Shown here piece by piece: positions 62,001-64,000 of a stretch of DNA of 64,000 nt; position 1 is the stretch's first letter; each line of letters begins with the position of its first letter. The position numbers were made by a program, and so were the translations under genes. The notes beneath the pieces were generated by a model. It had not been told where the DNA came from. It saw only the letters and a list, made by a program, of their open reading frames with translations, and made no database searches. The DNA is from Onthophagus taurus (Eukaryota > Arthropoda > Insecta > Coleoptera > Scarabaeidae), in NCBI RefSeq assembly GCF_036711975.1, contig NC_091974.1, positions 62,001 through 126,000 of the forward strand, in the 5' to 3' direction.

Positions 62001-63052
62001 AAACAACTATTCCGCAAACCGAACTTATGCACAAAAACCGGCACAGTAGCTTTTGCGCGAAGCCCGCACGTCAAAACGAACCCGAGCCCTTATCCAGGCT
62101 ACCACTGGCCCTTATCAGGGCCACCCGAAATAACCCGTGCCAGAACGCCCGACGCCAGACGAACCCAGCCGAACTTACGCGGAGTCCGTACGACCGCCCG
62201 TTCGGCAGATATCGCGCGAAAACTCTCACTTCCGGTTCGAGCGGAAGCACGCCACCGGGCCTAAAAACCTCAGCGGCGCGCCCCGAACACGCTGGAGTTA
62301 ACCGCAGAATCCGCACCAACTCCGTTCCCGAGTTACGCGAACTCACACCTACTTCCAATCGGAACTTCTCCTGCTCCAATCGGCCACTCCGTTCCCGAGA
62401 TAGCGTCTACTTCCGGTCAGACCGGAAGTGCACCCGACCCAAAATATTCCCTTCCCGAAGTTGGGGTGGTCATCAACCACCCTCAGAATCGCCCTCCGGG
62501 CCTCCGTTTGGGAGATACGGCCGTTTTTACACTGCGCAACCCAGTATAATAGTTTTGCTAATGCTCACCCGGTATAGTGTTTTCATCTGACAACCAGGAA
62601 ATTTCCAAGAAGTCCTTTTATCTTCTTTTCCCTGTCTAACACTGATCTTTTTCGTCGCACGCTGACTCAACGACAGCGAACGGCTCTCGTCCATACGTAT
62701 ACCAAACACAAAACTTAATCACTAAAAACTTAATAACTAATAAATTAAGCGTCCAAAATTCGCGAAACTAACACTAAATTACACGTCAAACGTTGCACTA
62801 CACAGGTCAACCGCAAACAGATCGCTAACGATCAATTTATCGCCTTCATTCAATTTTTCGTAGAGCGCACGCAAAATACGTGTGCTCCGTATGAATAACT
62901 GAAGAAGACTATGAGGACTAACAGCAAGCTTGACCCGTGGCAAGTCCCAAGTTACAGTTCGTAGAGCGTTTCTACCAAGCCTTACAAAAGATAAGGCTGC
63001 CTCTGCTGAAAGATAATATAATACTTCCTTAGACAGATGGCAGCCCTTAACC
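62001..63052. other. G/C-rich 5' leader and unassigned sequence
   Basis: 62001-62500 is G/C-rich with CTTCCGGTCAGACCGGAAG (palindromic ETS-type sites near 62413) and other CTTCCGG copies, likely the promoter and leader of the R1-like element. 62501-63052 has no supported gene; ORFs there lack motifs. Confidence 0.4.
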
Positions 63053-64000
63053 CTATCCCACCAGTTCATACACTTTTTGTGAGTCCGTTACACAATCCAG
63101 AATTGGTGAGTAGTCTACCATTTCATTCCAAAGATTGGCATTTTTACTATTTCTCTCACCCATCAGAATTCCTGCTGCTCGCAGTCGAATCATGGTCACC
63201 AATGCCACCTCTTGGATGAACAAATGAAGTGGCGTTAGGTTCAGCATGTTTTCCATGGCTGCAGTGTTGGTAGTCCGTAGCGCACCTGTAACATACAAAC
63301 ACGCAAGTCTCTGTACTTTATTAAGTGCAGCAGTGGATGTAGACTGTAGGGTCTTTGACCACCATACTACTGCACCATATGTAAGCATAGGTCGGATTAC
63401 AGCCGTTTAAATCCAGAGGGCAATATTGGGTGACAAACACCATGTCTTACCTATAGCCCTCCGGCATTGACCGAATGCAACGTACGCTTTTTTTTCTCTA
63501 TTATCTAGGTGGGCTCTCCATGTCATTTTATTGTCAAGTGTGATGCCCAGATATTTAACTTCTTTAGACAGTACCAATGGACTATTAGCAAGGGATGGCA
63601 TTTTGGACTTGCCAACCTTCCTAATCCGTGTGAAGAGAATCAACTCTGTCTTCTCAGGATTCACAGAGAGTCTTTGTTCGTCACACCAAGTCTCTATCAA
63701 TTTGAGAGCACTTGCATCCTATCAAACAGCACGTTTATATACTTGCCTTTGACGAGAATGGTTAAATCATCTGCGTAACCAACTGTGTTAAAGTTGGCTT
63801 CAGCAAGGCGGTTCAGGAGGCTATCCAGAGTGAGATTCCACAAAAGTGGGAATAGTATACCTCCTTGTGGATAGCCTCGAGTAACTCCTCCTTGAAGACT
63901 GGCATCACCAGCCCTAAGCTTAACTATCCTATGTTTAAGAGTGTTCTCCATCCAACCATAAAGAGTCGGTGGAACATTATGCTCTAACAAGGCATCGTTA
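63053..64000 (-). pseudogene. Non-LTR retrotransposon RT fragment (jockey superfamily), runs off the window
   Basis: Read from the window end leftwards: GVTRGYPQGGILFPLLWN and VGYADDLTILVKG (RT palm with YADD), then ETWCDEQRLSVNPEKTELIL and LSKEVKYLGITLDNKMTWRA, then MLTYGAVVWWSKTLQS and LACLYVTGALRTTNTAAME (thumb). Frame changes near 63700 and 63395 split it into three ORFs. It is a different clade from the R1-like copies. The rest lies beyond base 64000. Confidence 0.8.

Noticed and set aside
62027-62590. 187-codon plus-strand ORF in G/C-rich sequence
   Set aside because: Arg/Pro-rich reading of the leader of a minus-strand R1-like element, with no domain or motif.

Overview
The window is eukaryotic nuclear DNA, almost certainly from an arthropod and most likely an insect. 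It is built almost entirely from transposable elements: BEL/Pao LTR retrotransposons, two Polinton/Maverick elements, non-LTR retrotransposons of R1-like and CR1/jockey-like type, a Gypsy fragment and a Tc1-like DNA transposon. I see no ordinary host gene. The insect order cannot be decided from the sequence.

Layout. 1-9.5 kb: a BEL/Pao element (BEL-1, + strand, starts before the window) is split by a second BEL element (BEL-2, - strand, 2170-8405) whose LTRs are nearly identical. 9.5-13.9 kb: a third, AT-rich BEL element (BEL-3, +) with an intact pol but no gag N-terminus. 13942-49002: a complete Polinton with terminal inverted repeats of about 0.9 kb and a perfect 6-bp target-site duplication (TGTACG). 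Within it, 15075-30594, lies a second Polinton-type element with its own perfect 6-bp duplication (GAGTTG). This inner element is a head-to-tail dimer of two units of about 7.7 kb. Each unit carries only a protein-primed DNA polymerase gene (PolB), and both polymerase genes are broken. 49-64 kb: fragments of non-LTR elements, a probable 1.6-kb LTR containing a minisatellite, a Tc1-like element cut by a Gypsy fragment, and two more non-LTR fragments.

The outer Polinton is virus-like. Its left arm reads leftwards: two small paralogous genes, a retroviral-type integrase with a chromodomain, a fibre-like coiled-coil protein, a protein with a conserved C-terminal domain, and a packaging ATPase. 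A divergent promoter with a TATA box near 37.57 kb separates this arm from the right arm. The right arm reads rightwards: a phospholipase A2 virion-type protein, an adenovirus-type protease (broken), a minor capsid protein, a small basic protein, a major capsid protein, an uncharacterised ORF with one stop codon, a matrix metalloproteinase, an acidic-tailed PC4-like ORF, and a zinc-finger PolB. One further gene at 32.06-32.80 kb, on the + strand, appears to be spliced through a 65-bp intron.

Most notable points: the metalloproteinase carried as cargo by a capsid-encoding Polinton; the PolB-only dimer inserted inside it; a tRNA-like Pol III promoter in both Polinton repeats; and ETS and CRE-type sites at the element ends. 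Functions are assigned from recognised motifs only. No database search was run.
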